Origin: Pseudomonadota bacterium | GTDB taxonomy: Bacteria > Pseudomonadota > Alphaproteobacteria > Rhizobiales > Xanthobacteraceae | Assembly: GCA_023442085.1 (NCBI GenBank) | Contig: JAEZMT010000325.1 | Coordinates: 1-21,678 of the forward strand | Direction: 5' to 3' | Length of the DNA stretch: 21,678 nucleotides | Part shown: in pieces, positions 9,300-15,664 of the stretch | How the letters are laid out: each line of letters starts with the position of its first letter | Position numbering within the stretch: the stretch's first letter is position 1 | The notes under the pieces: generated by a model | Told to the model about the DNA's origin: nothing | What the model saw: only the letters and a program-made list of their open reading frames with translations | Database searches by the model: none | Program-made: the position numbers and the translations under genes

Positions 9300-9419
9300 C
9301 GTTGTGGCGGGTGTCAGGGCCGGGCGCCCGGCGGGCGCCTGATTGTGGCGCGCGCGGCGAGGGGATGACGGGCGTTAACGCCATCGACAGCTTGGTCCGT
9401 GCAGGGCATAGCCTCTCAC

Positions 9420-10946
9420 ATGTCCCTTCTCGCCCGCACCTCTCTCGTCTCGGCGGCAACCCTTGTGTCCCGTGTCCTGGGTTTCGCGCGGGACGCGGCC
9501 ACGGCCGCCGTGCTGGGCGTGGGACCGGTGGCGGATGCGCTCGCGGCGGCCATGGCGCTGCCCCTGCTGGCGCGCCGGCTTCTGGCGGAGGGGGCCTTCA
9601 ATCTCGCCTTCATTCCAGCCCTTGCGCGGGCGGGCGACGATGAGGCCTCACCCCGGCGGCTCGCCGGCGCGACCCTCCTCCTGCTCTGCGGTCTCCTCCT
9701 GGTCCTTGCCGCTGCGGCCGCGCTCTTCATGCCGCAGCTGATCGGCCTTATGGCGCCGGGCTTCGAAGCGGGCGGACAGCGGGCGGATGTCGCCATTCTC
9801 TGCGGCCGGGTGGTGGTGCTCTATGTTCCGCTGGCTGGGCTGGCAGCAATCTATGGGGGCATCGCCAATGCTACCCACCGGGTGCTGCTGCCGGCGCTGG
9901 CGCCGGCTGCGGCCAATGTCACCGTGCTGTGCGTCATCGCTGTCCTCCTCGCCAGAGGGCTGATGGAAAGCGACACGGCCGCCTTCGCCATTGTCGTCGC
10001 CCAGGTGGGCGCCGGCGCCGCCCAACTCGTTCTGATGCGACTGGCCGCCCGCGGGTGCCCAGCGCTGCCGCTGTTCCGCATTCTGACGGTGCAGGATTTC
10101 CGGGGGGCTTTCGGCGTGCTGCGTGCGGCCTCGCCCGCGCTGCTGTTCGCGGGGCTGAGCCAGTTGCGCTTCATCGTGGTGGTCGCGGCGATCTCGGCCA
10201 GTCCCGGCGCCGTGGCGGCGCTGAACTATGCCCAGCGGCTGCTCGATCTGCCCCTCGGCCTTGTCGGTGCCAGCGCCGGGGCCGTGCTGGTCCCCGCACT
10301 GCTGCGTCGGGGGAGGGCCGAGGCGGCGGACGACGCGGGACGTGCCGTGCTGGCGGCGCTCGCCTTCGCTCTGCCTGCGGCGGTGGGGCTTGCTGTCCTC
10401 GCCCACCCCATCGTCGTGACGCTGTTTCAGCGCGGCAGCTTCGATGCCGAGGACGCCCGCCTCACCGGGGCGCTACTCGCCGTGCTTGCCGCCTCGCTGC
10501 CGGCGCAGGGGCTGGAGCGCATTCTCTCTGCCGCCGCCTCCACCTCGGGTCTCGTCACGGCTGCCGAGCGAATCGCGCTCGCCTCCCTGCTGCTCTGCAT
10601 GGCGGCGGCGGCCGTGCTCGCTTGGGCCCTGGGGCCCTTGGCTGCGGCGGGCGCCGTGGCGCTGTCATCGCTGGCTTCGATCCTCGCGCTCGGCGGTACG
10701 CTCGTGCGGCGAGGTGCGCTGACGTTTTCCGCGCCGGTGCTGCTTTCCGCCGCCGGGCTCGCGGCCGCGAGCCTTGCCATGGGCGTAGGGGTTCATGCGT
10801 TCGCTTCGGCCTGGCCGCCGGCGCAGGGGACGCTTGCCGGCATCGTGCGGCTGACGGGGCTGGTCTGCTGCGGAGCCGTCATCTATGGCGCGGGCGCGCT
10901 TGGCGTGAAGGTCGCGGTTTCAAGGGCCTGGCCACGCGGCACCTGA
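9420..10946 (+). CDS. murJ: Lipid II flippase MurJ (MviN family)
   Basis: Inner-membrane flippase of the MOP superfamily that carries lipid II to the periplasm for peptidoglycan synthesis. I choose the ATG at 9420 (MSLLARTSLVSAATLVSRVLGFARDA), which matches the family's N terminus; an in-frame GTG at 9399 would add seven residues. There are 508 residues, close to the 511 of E. coli. The protein is almost entirely hydrophobic, with roughly 14 membrane segments, and shows the signature SRVLGFARDAATAAVLG, then VADALAAAMALPLLARRLLAEGAFNLAFIPAL, NYAQRLLDLPLGLVGASAGAVLVPAL and VTLFQRGSFDAEDA. It is separated from ftsH by a terminator. trpS follows, as in many alphaproteobacteria. Confidence 0.96.
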   Translation: MSLLARTSLVSAATLVSRVLGFARDAATAAVLGVGPVADALAAAMALPLLARRLLAEGAFNLAFIPALARAGDDEASPRRLAGATLLLLCGLLLVLAAAAALFMPQLIGLMAPGFEAGGQRADVAILCGRVVVLYVPLAGLAAIYGGIANATHRVLLPALAPAAANVTVLCVIAVLLARGLMESDTAAFAIVVAQVGAGAAQLVLMRLAARGCPALPLFRILTVQDFRGAFGVLRAASPALLFAGLSQLRFIVVVAAISASPGAVAALNYAQRLLDLPLGLVGASAGAVLVPALLRRGRAEAADDAGRAVLAALAFALPAAVGLAVLAHPIVVTLFQRGSFDAEDARLTGALLAVLAASLPAQGLERILSAAASTSGLVTAAERIALASLLLCMAAAAVLAWALGPLAAAGAVALSSLASILALGGTLVRRGALTFSAPVLLSAAGLAAASLAMGVGVHAFASAWPPAQGTLAGIVRLTGLVCCGAVIYGAGALGVKVAVSRAWPRGT

Positions 10947-11075
10947 GCCGGCAGGGGCGGCGCGGCCGTGCCCTTGCGCCGTGTCGCACCAGGTGGCATG
11001 ACGCGCCACATTCATTTTCGCGGGCCTTTGCCCGCATTCAGGTCGAGCGGAGCGCCGCTCATTGGGGAGTTCGCC

Positions 11076-12110
11076 ATGGCGGCGGTCGCAGAACGCGTAT
11101 TTTCCGGCGTGCAGCCCACGGGCAACCTGCATCTCGGCAATTATCTCGGCGCCATCAAGCGCTTCGTGGAGCTGCAGAAGAGCCACGAGTGCATCTATTG
11201 CGTGGTCGACCTGCACGCCATCACCGTCTGGCAGGACCCCGAGGAGCTGAAGCGTCATACCCGCGAGGTCACCGCGGCCTTCATCGCCTGCGGTATCGAT
11301 CCCGAGGCCCATATCGTGTTCAACCAGAGCCAGGTCTCGGGTCACGCCGAGCTGGCCTGGGTGTTTAACTGTGTCGCCCGCATGGGCTGGCTCAACCGCA
11401 TGACCCAGTTCAAGGAGAAGGCGGGCAAGGACCGCGAGAACGCCTCCGTGGGCCTGTTCGCCTATCCGACCTTGATGGCTGCCGACATCCTGCTCTATCG
11501 CGCTACCCATGTGCCGGTGGGCGATGACCAGAAGCAGCATCTGGAGCTGACCCGTGATATCGCCCAGAAGTTCAACACGGACTTCGCCCCCTCCATCGCC
11601 GCCAACGGCCATGGCGAAGGCTATTTCCCCATCACCGAGCCACTTATCGCCGGGCCGGCGACGCGGGTGATGAGCCTGCGCGACGGCTCCAAGAAGATGT
11701 CGAAGTCGGAGCCCTCGGACTTCTCCCGCATCAACCTCACCGACGACGCCGACGCCATCGCCGGCAAGGTGCGCCGGGCCAAGACCGATCCCGAGCCGCT
11801 GCCCTCCGAGGAGGAGGGGCTCAAGGGCCGTCCGGAGGCCGATAATCTTGTCGGCATCTTCGCGGCCCTCTCCGACACCACCAAGGCGCAGGTGCTGGTG
11901 GAGTACGGCAACGCGCAGTTCTCCGCGTTCAAGGCGGCGCTGGTGGATCTCGCTGTTGCGAAGCTCGGTCCCATCGGGGCCGAGATGCAGCGCCTGATGG
12001 CCGACCCCGCTGCCATCGACGCCATTCTGATCGATGGCGCCGACCGCGCGCGGGTGATCGCGGACCAGACCATCCGCGACGTGAAGGACATCGTAGGGAT
12101 GGTGCGCTGA
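11076..12110 (+). CDS. trpS: Tryptophan-tRNA ligase
   Basis: Class I aminoacyl-tRNA synthetase that charges tRNA-Trp. The ATG at 11076 is preceded by TGGGGAG (11063-11069) and gives 344 residues, the usual size for a bacterial TrpRS. The frame is open 36 codons further up, but that part does not look like the family. The ATP-binding HIGH variant is TGNLHLGN (15-22), followed by YLGAIKRFVELQ; VVDLHAIT, the NQSQVSGHAELAW segment, FAYPTLMAADILLY and VPVGDDQKQHLELTRDIA form the tryptophan pocket and dimer region; and the KMSKS loop is present in canonical form (207-211). The 129-base leader has two small hairpins (11020-11035 and 11045-11060) close to the ribosome binding site, but no recognisable T-box. 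Confidence 0.98.
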   Translation: MAAVAERVFSGVQPTGNLHLGNYLGAIKRFVELQKSHECIYCVVDLHAITVWQDPEELKRHTREVTAAFIACGIDPEAHIVFNQSQVSGHAELAWVFNCVARMGWLNRMTQFKEKAGKDRENASVGLFAYPTLMAADILLYRATHVPVGDDQKQHLELTRDIAQKFNTDFAPSIAANGHGEGYFPITEPLIAGPATRVMSLRDGSKKMSKSEPSDFSRINLTDDADAIAGKVRRAKTDPEPLPSEEEGLKGRPEADNLVGIFAALSDTTKAQVLVEYGNAQFSAFKAALVDLAVAKLGPIGAEMQRLMADPAAIDAILIDGADRARVIADQTIRDVKDIVGMVR

Positions 12111-12119
12111 CGGGGACTG

Positions 12120-12143
12120 CCGGCGCGGCCTTGCCCGCGCCGG
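12120..12143 (+). terminator. GC hairpin after trpS, lacking a U-tract
   Basis: CCGGCGCGG (12120-12128) pairs perfectly with CCGCGCCGG (12135-12143) round a 6-base loop, 9 bases after the trpS stop. The following bases (ATGCGGCG) hold no T-run, so its role as a terminator is uncertain. Confidence 0.45.
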
Positions 12144-12192
12144 ATGCGGCGCCTAAGTGTGGGGCATGTCGCCCGCCGCAGAGGAGGCCGTG

Positions 12193-12936
12193 ATGCCGCA
12201 GATGAACGCCACGGTTGATCCGGAAGAGGTCTCCCGCTTCGATGCGCTCGGGGCCCAGTGGTGGGACGTGAAGGGCAAGATGGCGCCGCTGCACGCCATG
12301 AACCCCGCCCGCCTCGCTTTCCTGCGCGACACGCTGGTGCGCCATTTCTCCCGCGACGCCCGCTCGCTTCGCCCGCTGAAGGGCCTCTCCCTCCTCGACA
12401 TCGGCTGCGGCGGCGGGCTCCTGAGCGAGCCGCTCTCCCGCATGGGCGCGGACGTGACCGGCATCGATCCCGCGCCGGGCAATGTGGACATCGCCCGGGC
12501 CCATGCTGCCCAGTCGGGTCTAACGGTGGCCTACGAGGCGGAGACGGCCGAGGTACTGGTCGAACGCGGCGTGCGCTTTGATGTGGTGGTGGCCTTGGAG
12601 GTGGTCGAGCACGTGGCCGATGTGGGCCTGTTCGTGCGCACCGCCGGGCGTCTGGTGGCGGAGGGCGGCGTGCTAGTGCTCTCCACCCTCAACCGCACGC
12701 CGAAGAGCTTCGCGCTTGCCATCGTCGGCGCCGAATATGTCCTGCGCTGGCTGCCCCCCGGCACCCATCGCTGGGAAAAGTTCGTGACGCCGGAGGAACT
12801 GGAAGCGACGCTCGCCGCAGCCGGATTCGCTGCGCGGGAGAAGGTGGGCCTCGCCTACGAGCCCTTCTCCGGCGACTTCCGCCTGACGGAAGACCTGTCG
12901 GTCAACTATTTCATGGTGGCCGAGCGCGAGGCCTGA
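12193..12936 (+). CDS. ubiG: Ubiquinone biosynthesis O-methyltransferase UbiG
   Basis: S-adenosylmethionine-dependent enzyme that carries out both O-methylations in ubiquinone synthesis, acting peripherally at the inner membrane. I take the ATG at 12193 because AGGAGG (12182-12187) sits 5 bases before it and the product then starts like the family (VDPEEVSRFDALGAQWWDVKGKMAPLHAMNPAR). Starts at 12157 (GTG) and 12166 would add up to 12 residues. The 247 residues show SAM motif I LLDIGCGGGLLSEPLSRMGADVTGID (68-92), motif II VALEVVEHVADV, motif III GGVLVLSTLNRT, and the C-terminal THRWEKFVTPEEL and LSVNYFMVAERE. Its stop lies 3 bases from the stop of the convergent DUF1178 gene, leaving no room for a separate terminator. 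Confidence 0.96.
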   Translation: MPQMNATVDPEEVSRFDALGAQWWDVKGKMAPLHAMNPARLAFLRDTLVRHFSRDARSLRPLKGLSLLDIGCGGGLLSEPLSRMGADVTGIDPAPGNVDIARAHAAQSGLTVAYEAETAEVLVERGVRFDVVVALEVVEHVADVGLFVRTAGRLVAEGGVLVLSTLNRTPKSFALAIVGAEYVLRWLPPGTHRWEKFVTPEELEATLAAAGFAAREKVGLAYEPFSGDFRLTEDLSVNYFMVAEREA

Positions 12937-12939
12937 GCC

Positions 12940-13440
12940 TCAGTTCCGATCTTCCGGCAGCACGGGCAGGGGAAACACCTCCACTTCGTCCTCGTGCAGC
13001 GCCTTGACCTCGTCCACCGTCGCCTCGCCGCGGATGGGCCGGTGCTCGATCTCGCCGTCATGCATCTTGCGGGCGAGGTCGGCGAAGTTGTCGCCCACAT
13101 AATCGGAGTTGGCGACGATGTGGTCGCGCAACTGGCGCATGAGTGTGCGCAGTTCGCCGTCGGGCCGGGTCATCATCGGCACGGGTGTGGCCTCCACCGC
13201 AGGCACTCCGAGCGGTGCGCCAGCCGATGCGCTCCCGGACTCGGGCGGAGGCTCCTGAGCCGGCCCTCCCTTGTCCGTGCGCGCGACGGAGGGCGCCATC
13301 ACGGCCTTGTCCACCTGCGCCGAATTGCAGGTGGGACAGGTGACGAGGCCGCGGCCCCTCTGGGTGTCGTAGCTGGCGGATGACGGAAACCAGCTTTCGA
13401 ACTCGTGTCCGTCGTCGCACTTGAGGGTGTAGCGGATCAT
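12940..13440 (-). CDS. DUF1178 family zinc-ribbon protein
   Basis: A protein of 166 residues of unknown function, found widely in alphaproteobacteria and betaproteobacteria. The N terminus MIRYTLKCDDGHEFESWF and the later LVTCPTCNSAQVDKAVMAPSV identify the family. Cys8, His12, Cys35 and Cys38 could form a small zinc ribbon. A variable Pro/Ala/Gly linker at about 58-88 joins it to an Arg/Asp/Val-rich C-terminal part (LRDHIVANSDYVGDNFADLARKMHDGEIEHRPIRGEAT) that is also a family hallmark. Its ATG overlaps the stop of the upstream amidase gene (ATGA at 13437-13440 on this strand), which implies translational coupling. It is the last gene of the comF-grxC-amidase-DUF1178 run and converges on ubiG. 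The function is not known. Confidence 0.9.
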   Translation of the reverse strand: MIRYTLKCDDGHEFESWFPSSASYDTQRGRGLVTCPTCNSAQVDKAVMAPSVARTDKGGPAQEPPPESGSASAGAPLGVPAVEATPVPMMTRPDGELRTLMRQLRDHIVANSDYVGDNFADLARKMHDGEIEHRPIRGEATVDEVKALHEDEVEVFPLPVLPEDRN

Positions 13441-14354
13441 GAGGAGGCACGCACCACGTGGAGGTGGCCGATCTGTCCCGGCTCCGCGATCTCGAACCGG
13501 CGGCCATTGGCGAGGGACGGCACGCGCGCCCGTGCCGCGGCGACTTCCGCCATGTCTATCTCAGCGAGGATAACGCCCGGATCGGTACCGCCTTCGGCGA
13601 TGACACGGCCCCAGGGGTCCACGACCAGCGAATGGCCGTAGGTGTCGCGACCATTCTCGTGCCGTCCGCCTTGGGCGGCGGCGAGGACATAGGCGCCGTT
13701 CTCGATGGCGCGGGCGCGCAGCAGCACGTGCCAGTGGGCCTCGCCGGTCGGCCGGGTGAAGGCCGAGGGCACGGTGAGCACCTTGGCTCCGCCTTCCGCG
13801 AGCGCCCGGTAGAGCGAGGGGAAGCGCAAATCGTAGCAGATGGTCATGCCAAGGCGGATGTCGTCCACGTCGGTCAGGATGGCGCGCTCGCCGGGCCGGT
13901 AGGCGCTCGACTCGCGATAGCTTTCGCCATTTCCGAGGTCCACGTCGAACATGTGGATCTTGTCGTAGCGGGCGCTGATCTCGCCGTGCGGATCGATCAC
14001 GAAGCCGCGGTTCACGGCCTTCGCGTCGGAGACCTTGAGCGCAAGCGAACCGATATGCAGGGTGATGCCCAGTTCGCGCGTCAGCTGCCGCAGGGAGGCG
14101 AGGGTGGCGTCGTCGCCTTCTTCCTGCAGCTTCTCGAACAGGACCTTGCGGTCCAGCTCCATGATGTTGGTGACTTCGGGTGTCTGGACGTATTGCGCGC
14201 CATCGCGCGCCGCCTCGCGAATGAGGGCGGCGGCGGCATCGAGGTTCGCCGCCGGCTCGCGCCCGCTGCGCAACTGGACGAGCCCAACGCGGAGCGTCGA
14301 GCCCATGCGCGCGTCAGACGCGGAATTGGCCGGAGTCGGTTCCGAGGGGGTCAT
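13437..14354 (-). CDS. Carbon-nitrogen hydrolase of the nitrilase superfamily (Nit1/Nit2-like amidase)
   Basis: Cytosolic hydrolase with the Glu-Lys-Cys triad of the nitrilase superfamily: Glu60 in QTPEVTN, Lys132 in YDKIHMFDVD and Cys173 in MTICYDLRFP. The DLRFP sequence and IHMFDVDLGNGESYRES are typical of the Nit branch, whose characterised members are omega-amidase (Nit2) and deaminated-glutathione amidase (Nit1). I use the ATG at 14354 (305 residues), preceded by a weak GAAAGAG. A start at 14306 (MGSTLRVGLVQL) would remove 16 residues that look disordered and is a fair alternative. The gene lies downstream of grxC and overlaps the DUF1178 start by 4 bases. The glutaredoxin neighbour favours the Nit1-type reaction, but that is inference. 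Confidence 0.9.
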   Translation of the reverse strand: MTPSEPTPANSASDARMGSTLRVGLVQLRSGREPAANLDAAAALIREAARDGAQYVQTPEVTNIMELDRKVLFEKLQEEGDDATLASLRQLTRELGITLHIGSLALKVSDAKAVNRGFVIDPHGEISARYDKIHMFDVDLGNGESYRESSAYRPGERAILTDVDDIRLGMTICYDLRFPSLYRALAEGGAKVLTVPSAFTRPTGEAHWHVLLRARAIENGAYVLAAAQGGRHENGRDTYGHSLVVDPWGRVIAEGGTDPGVILAEIDMAEVAAARARVPSLANGRRFEIAEPGQIGHLHVVRASS

Positions 14355-14498
14355 GGGGCTTGCTCTTTCGCTGCCGCCGGAGCCGGGATCGCCGTGTCGC
14401 ACCCGGCACGGCGCGACATCAGACAGATAGGCTCTTCCCAGCGAGAATGCACGGGGCCGCCGTCGGGCTGCCCCGGGCAATGTTTCCCGGGACGGCCA

Positions 14499-14756
14499 TC
14501 AGGCCGCCAGTGCGTCCAGTCGGCCGGCCTCTTCAAGGGCATAGAGATCGTCGCAGCCGCCCACATGGGTCTCGCCGATGAAAATCTGCGGCACGGACGT
14601 GCGGCCATTGGCGCGCCGGATCATCTCCTGCTGGCCCTCGGCGTCGGTGGTGACGTCGAGCTCGGTGAAGGTCAAGCCTTTGCGCCGCAGCAATTCCTTG
14701 GCGGAATGGCAGTAGGGGCACCAGCTCTTGGTATAGATTTCGATGGGTTTCATCAT
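14499..14756 (-). CDS. grxC: Glutaredoxin 3 (dithiol, CPYC)
   Basis: Small cytosolic thiol-disulphide oxidoreductase that uses glutathione to reduce protein disulphides and mixed disulphides. The start at 14756 (a second ATG is the next codon, 14753) gives 85 residues, the standard GrxC size. The dithiol active site CPYC is at 13-16 within IYTKSWCPYCHSAKELL. The cis-proline/glutathione loop is TSVPQIFIGETHVGGCDDLYAL, and an extra Cys (VGGCDD) is common in the family. The frame extends upstream to 14810, but nothing there resembles the family. It is transcribed with comF (60 bases upstream) and probably with the amidase gene 144 bases downstream. Confidence 0.96.
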   Translation of the reverse strand: MMKPIEIYTKSWCPYCHSAKELLRRKGLTFTELDVTTDAEGQQEMIRRANGRTSVPQIFIGETHVGGCDDLYALEEAGRLDALAA

Positions 14757-14816
14757 GTCACAACAGGTAGGACGGCCAGGGGGCGTGCCGTCACGAAAGC
14801 GTCGCATCATAAGGGG

Positions 14817-15608
14817 TCAGCCGAATTCGACAACCCGCGCAAACGTGAGCGCGTCAACGCCTGCCGCGCCCGCCCGCCGCAGCGCAAGGGCGCAGACATC
14901 CAGCGTCGCCCCCGTCGTGTAGACATCGTCCACCAGCAGCACCCGCCGGCCCTCGATCCGGTGGGTGGCGCTCTGCTGCACCGCGAAGGCGCCGGCGACA
15001 TTGGCACGCCGCGCGGCGCGGCCCAGCGCGGTCTGCGAGGGGGTGCGGCGTCGGCGAACCAGCGCGGTCGAATCCACCCTGAGGCCGGTTGCCGCCCCGA
15101 TGTGCCGCGCGAGCAGTGCTGCCTGGTTGAACTTGCGCCGCCACAGCCTGAGCGGATGGAGCGGCACCGGCACGATGATCTCGGCCGTTGCCGTGAGATC
15201 GGTTCCAGCCTGCAGCATCAGCCGGGCCAAGGGGGCGGCGAGGTCGAGGCGGTCGGCATATTTCAGCTTGTGGACGAGGCCACGGGCCACGTCGTCGAAG
15301 GTCACCGCCGCCCGTGCGTGATCATAGGCCGGCGGATCGGCGAGCGCCTCGGCGGAAACCCAACCGTCGCCGAACACGCGGTCGGGATCGTGGCTGAACG
15401 GCGCGCCCGTCCGCTCGCAATAGGGCCGGCTGATAAAGGAGAGGCTGCCCCAGCACGGGCCGCACAATCCGCCCGCCGCCCCCGTGATGCTGCCGCAGGC
15501 GATGCAGGTGGGCGGCAAAGCGAGGCCAAGCAGAGCTGAACCGAGGCCGCGCGCAGCGACGCCCGCCCGCCCGATCTGCTCCGAAATGCCCACCGCTAAA
15601 AGTCCCAT
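14817..15608 (-). CDS. comF: ComF family phosphoribosyltransferase-fold protein
   Basis: A protein of 263 residues from the ATG at 15608, which follows GAGGG by 5 bases. The N-terminal zinc finger has Cys35, Cys38, Cys49 and Cys52 (PPTCIACG, LCGPCWG), with a further Cys64. The C-terminal type I phosphoribosyltransferase-like domain has IIVPVPLHPLRLWRRKFNQAALLAR, QTALGRAARRANVAGAF and the PRPP-loop sequence VLLVDDVYTTGAT (223-235). ComF is required for DNA uptake in naturally competent bacteria, but it is also conserved in species not known to be competent. No other competence gene is visible here. The copper ATPase ends 56 bases upstream on the same strand with no clear terminator between. 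Confidence 0.95.
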   Translation of the reverse strand: MGLLAVGISEQIGRAGVAARGLGSALLGLALPPTCIACGSITGAAGGLCGPCWGSLSFISRPYCERTGAPFSHDPDRVFGDGWVSAEALADPPAYDHARAAVTFDDVARGLVHKLKYADRLDLAAPLARLMLQAGTDLTATAEIIVPVPLHPLRLWRRKFNQAALLARHIGAATGLRVDSTALVRRRRTPSQTALGRAARRANVAGAFAVQQSATHRIEGRRVLLVDDVYTTGATLDVCALALRRAGAAGVDALTFARVVEFG

Positions 15609-15664
15609 GACCGCCCTCGGATCGATTTTCCGTCCGCGGGCGGTGCCTGTAAAGCCGGGCTGTT

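Noticed and set aside
9319..9382. Perfect palindromes GCCGGGCGCCCGGC (9319-9332) and GGCGTTAACGCC (9371-9382) between ftsH and murJ
   Set aside because: Palindromes of 12-14 bp are expected several times by chance in a GC-rich window of this size, and no promoter or regulator context supports a site.
14472..14491. CCCGGG-N8-CCCGGG after grxC as a possible terminator
   Set aside because: Only 6 bp, both arms self-palindromic, and no T-run on either strand.
13458..15539. 693-codon open frame on the plus strand across the amidase, grxC and comF genes
   Set aside because: It covers three well-supported minus-strand genes and their spacers and has no recognisable domain.
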